Source: Parus major
Lineage: Eukaryota; Chordata; Aves; Passeriformes; Paridae
Assembly: GCF_001522545.3 (NCBI RefSeq)
Contig: NC_031774.1
Location: 26,173,824 to 26,237,823, forward strand
Length of the DNA: 64,000 bases
Reading direction: 5' to 3'
Position numbers and translations under genes: made by a program. The notes beneath the pieces were generated by a model, which worked only from the letters and a program-made list of their open reading frames with translations, was not told where the DNA came from and ran no database searches. Of this stretch, positions 62,530 to 64,000 are shown piece by piece. The stretch's first letter is position 1. The number at the start of each line of letters is the position of its first letter.

Positions 62530-63898
62530 TTACTTTGAAACAGAGACGATCTGTTTTCCAATATTGCCTCCATTCATCATGGACTGGAAAGCGGCTTCAA
62601 GAGAAATAATGAAATAAGTTAGTGCCAAGCAAAACAAGTCAAGTAGCTTCTAAAAAAGAAACCAAAAATGGTAGAAGCAAATGTATTAAGCAGCTCCCCA
62701 AAAAGGAGAGATATCACTTTGGATCTAATCATATTTATCCTTAACAATGTACTAAATTAAGAAGGGGATTAAAAAAAAAAAAAAAAAAGGAAAAAAAGCT
62801 AGCCTGTAATAAACTGCTAAGGGCAGCTTTGCATAATAATTAAAAAAATTATCTGTAAGCACATGTTTGACCCTATACAAGTTAACAGCGACATTTGCTG
62901 CTTTTGTGATATGTCACACAAACAGCAAAGAGAGACATGTTGCATGAAACCCACAAATGCTGTGGGTCACACAAACATTTGTGAAAGAAAAGGCTTATAA
63001 ATATGGCACAATAGTGGGAGAAACTGGTGCAAAAAAACATACTTTTGAGTAAACAAAGTATGAAATATGATATATGAGTGATATATTTGACCAAGTTACT
63101 TCAAAATACAAATGTATACCAATAAGGAGGAATTAGCAATGACTAGGAAAAATTGAAATCTGTAAGATCACTTAATTCTAATAGTTTTTAATCTTGTGGG
63201 ACTAACAACTAAATGGACTAAATCATACTCTTCCCTGTTTCTTGAAAGGGAAGCATTCTTACAACACATCTTGGATCACATGGCTCATGTCACCAGATCC
63301 CCTTCATTTTTATATTTCCTTTGTTACAGATACTTTGAACAGGTTACAAAACATTTTCTTCTATTAAAAGAAATTAATTTTTACTTTCTTTAGTAATATG
63401 CTTTGCCCTTTCTTGTGTGTACTTTTCATTCTATTTTTATGTTAGCAAATCCAGTAACAACCTCTGTTAGATATTGTGTTTTTAAAGTAGAAGTTCAAGG
63501 ATTTAAAAAAAAAAGCATTTCCTTACACACACAAGTACGAAGAAAGGGGCAGCACTTTAAACCTCTAAGATCAGGATGACTGTCAGCAGCTGCTAAGGTA
63601 GCAGTCTAAGAATAAATTCCCCTCAGTACTAAAAGAACAACAAAATCTAAATTTATATTCAATGATTTTTTAAATGTACAATAATTCTAATTCAGAACAT
63701 TTTAATGATTAGTGAAAAAATTATTATAACATAAAAGTAATGTTTTTGATAAAATACAAAAATCAAAATTGGCAAATGCAACAAAGGAGGTAGTTAGCCT
63801 CTAATGTCATTGTATATAATCAGGTTATTAGTCTTCAAAAATGATGTAAATATCTTACCACCGATGTTTGCTAAGCCTTCTACCACCGTCTCTCTGAC
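62530..63898 (-). CDS. PTGR2: PTGR2, prostaglandin reductase 2 (last two coding exons)
   Basis: PTGR2 is a cytosolic NADPH-dependent medium-chain reductase that reduces the 13,14 double bond of 15-keto prostaglandins. Two exons are visible: 63859-63898 (VRETVVEGLANIG, donor GTAAGA, ends phase 1) and 62530-62594 (AAFQSMMNGGNIGKQIVSVS, Lys, TAA). Joining them gives ...NIGAAFQSMMNGGNIGKQIV..., which matches the PTGR2 C-terminus as I know it far better than PTGR1 or ZADH2. Only the final 34 residues are in the window; the nucleotide-binding fold lies to the right. The gene converges on TMEM62. Confidence 0.82.
62771..62788. repeat. Poly-A run
   Basis: Eighteen consecutive A residues in the last PTGR2 intron, followed by further A-rich sequence; assembly length may be unreliable. 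Confidence 0.9.
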
Positions 63899-64000
63899 CT
63901 GTCAATGCAAACAAGTCCCTTCAGTTTTCCTCAAACAAGAGCATCATTTCACATTTCTTAGAAACATGCCAAGAAACTGCCACAGAAGCCACCAAAATCT

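Overview
This window is vertebrate nuclear DNA, almost certainly from a bird. The coding sequence sits in many short exons with GT-AG splice sites. Interspersed repeats are mainly CR1-type LINE fragments with the avian-style 3' end. Two CpG-rich promoter islands interrupt an AT-rich background. I see no bacterial, phage or CRISPR features, and the species cannot be named from this sequence alone.

Layout. (1) 438-24300, minus strand: 26 consecutive coding exons of UBR1, the N-degron ubiquitin ligase. They run from the exon after the start codon to about 55% of the protein. All splice phases agree and give 956 uninterrupted codons. The start-codon exon is not visible; it probably lies in a 511-base assembly gap (34419-34929) inside a CpG island. 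The RING and C-terminal half lie left of the window. (2) About 24301-34400: inferred first intron of UBR1, with CR1 fragments and one possible LTR. (3) 35.1-37.6 kb: intergenic spacer with a CR1 copy. (4) 37886-55227, plus strand: a complete TMEM62 gene in 14 coding exons (636 aa), starting in its own CpG island. It encodes a calcineurin-like phosphoesterase domain with all motifs present, followed by a multi-pass membrane region. (5) 55.2-62.4 kb: intergenic, with LTR-like pieces and a striking minus-strand CCAAT/TATA promoter followed by a strong splice donor (57045-57440) that belongs to no gene I recognise. (6) 62530-63898, minus strand: the last two coding exons of PTGR2, whose body lies right of the window.

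UBR1 and TMEM62 are divergent neighbours, as they are on human 15q15. PTGR2 maps to human 14q24, so the right-hand neighbourhood differs from the human order. The three genes do unrelated jobs: N-degron proteolysis, a little-studied membrane phosphoesterase, and prostaglandin ketone reduction. The notable items are the lost UBR1 start exon, the orphan promoter at 57.4 kb, a perfect 63-bp tandem duplication beside UBR1 exon 8, and the synteny junction. I found no convincing new multi-gene system.
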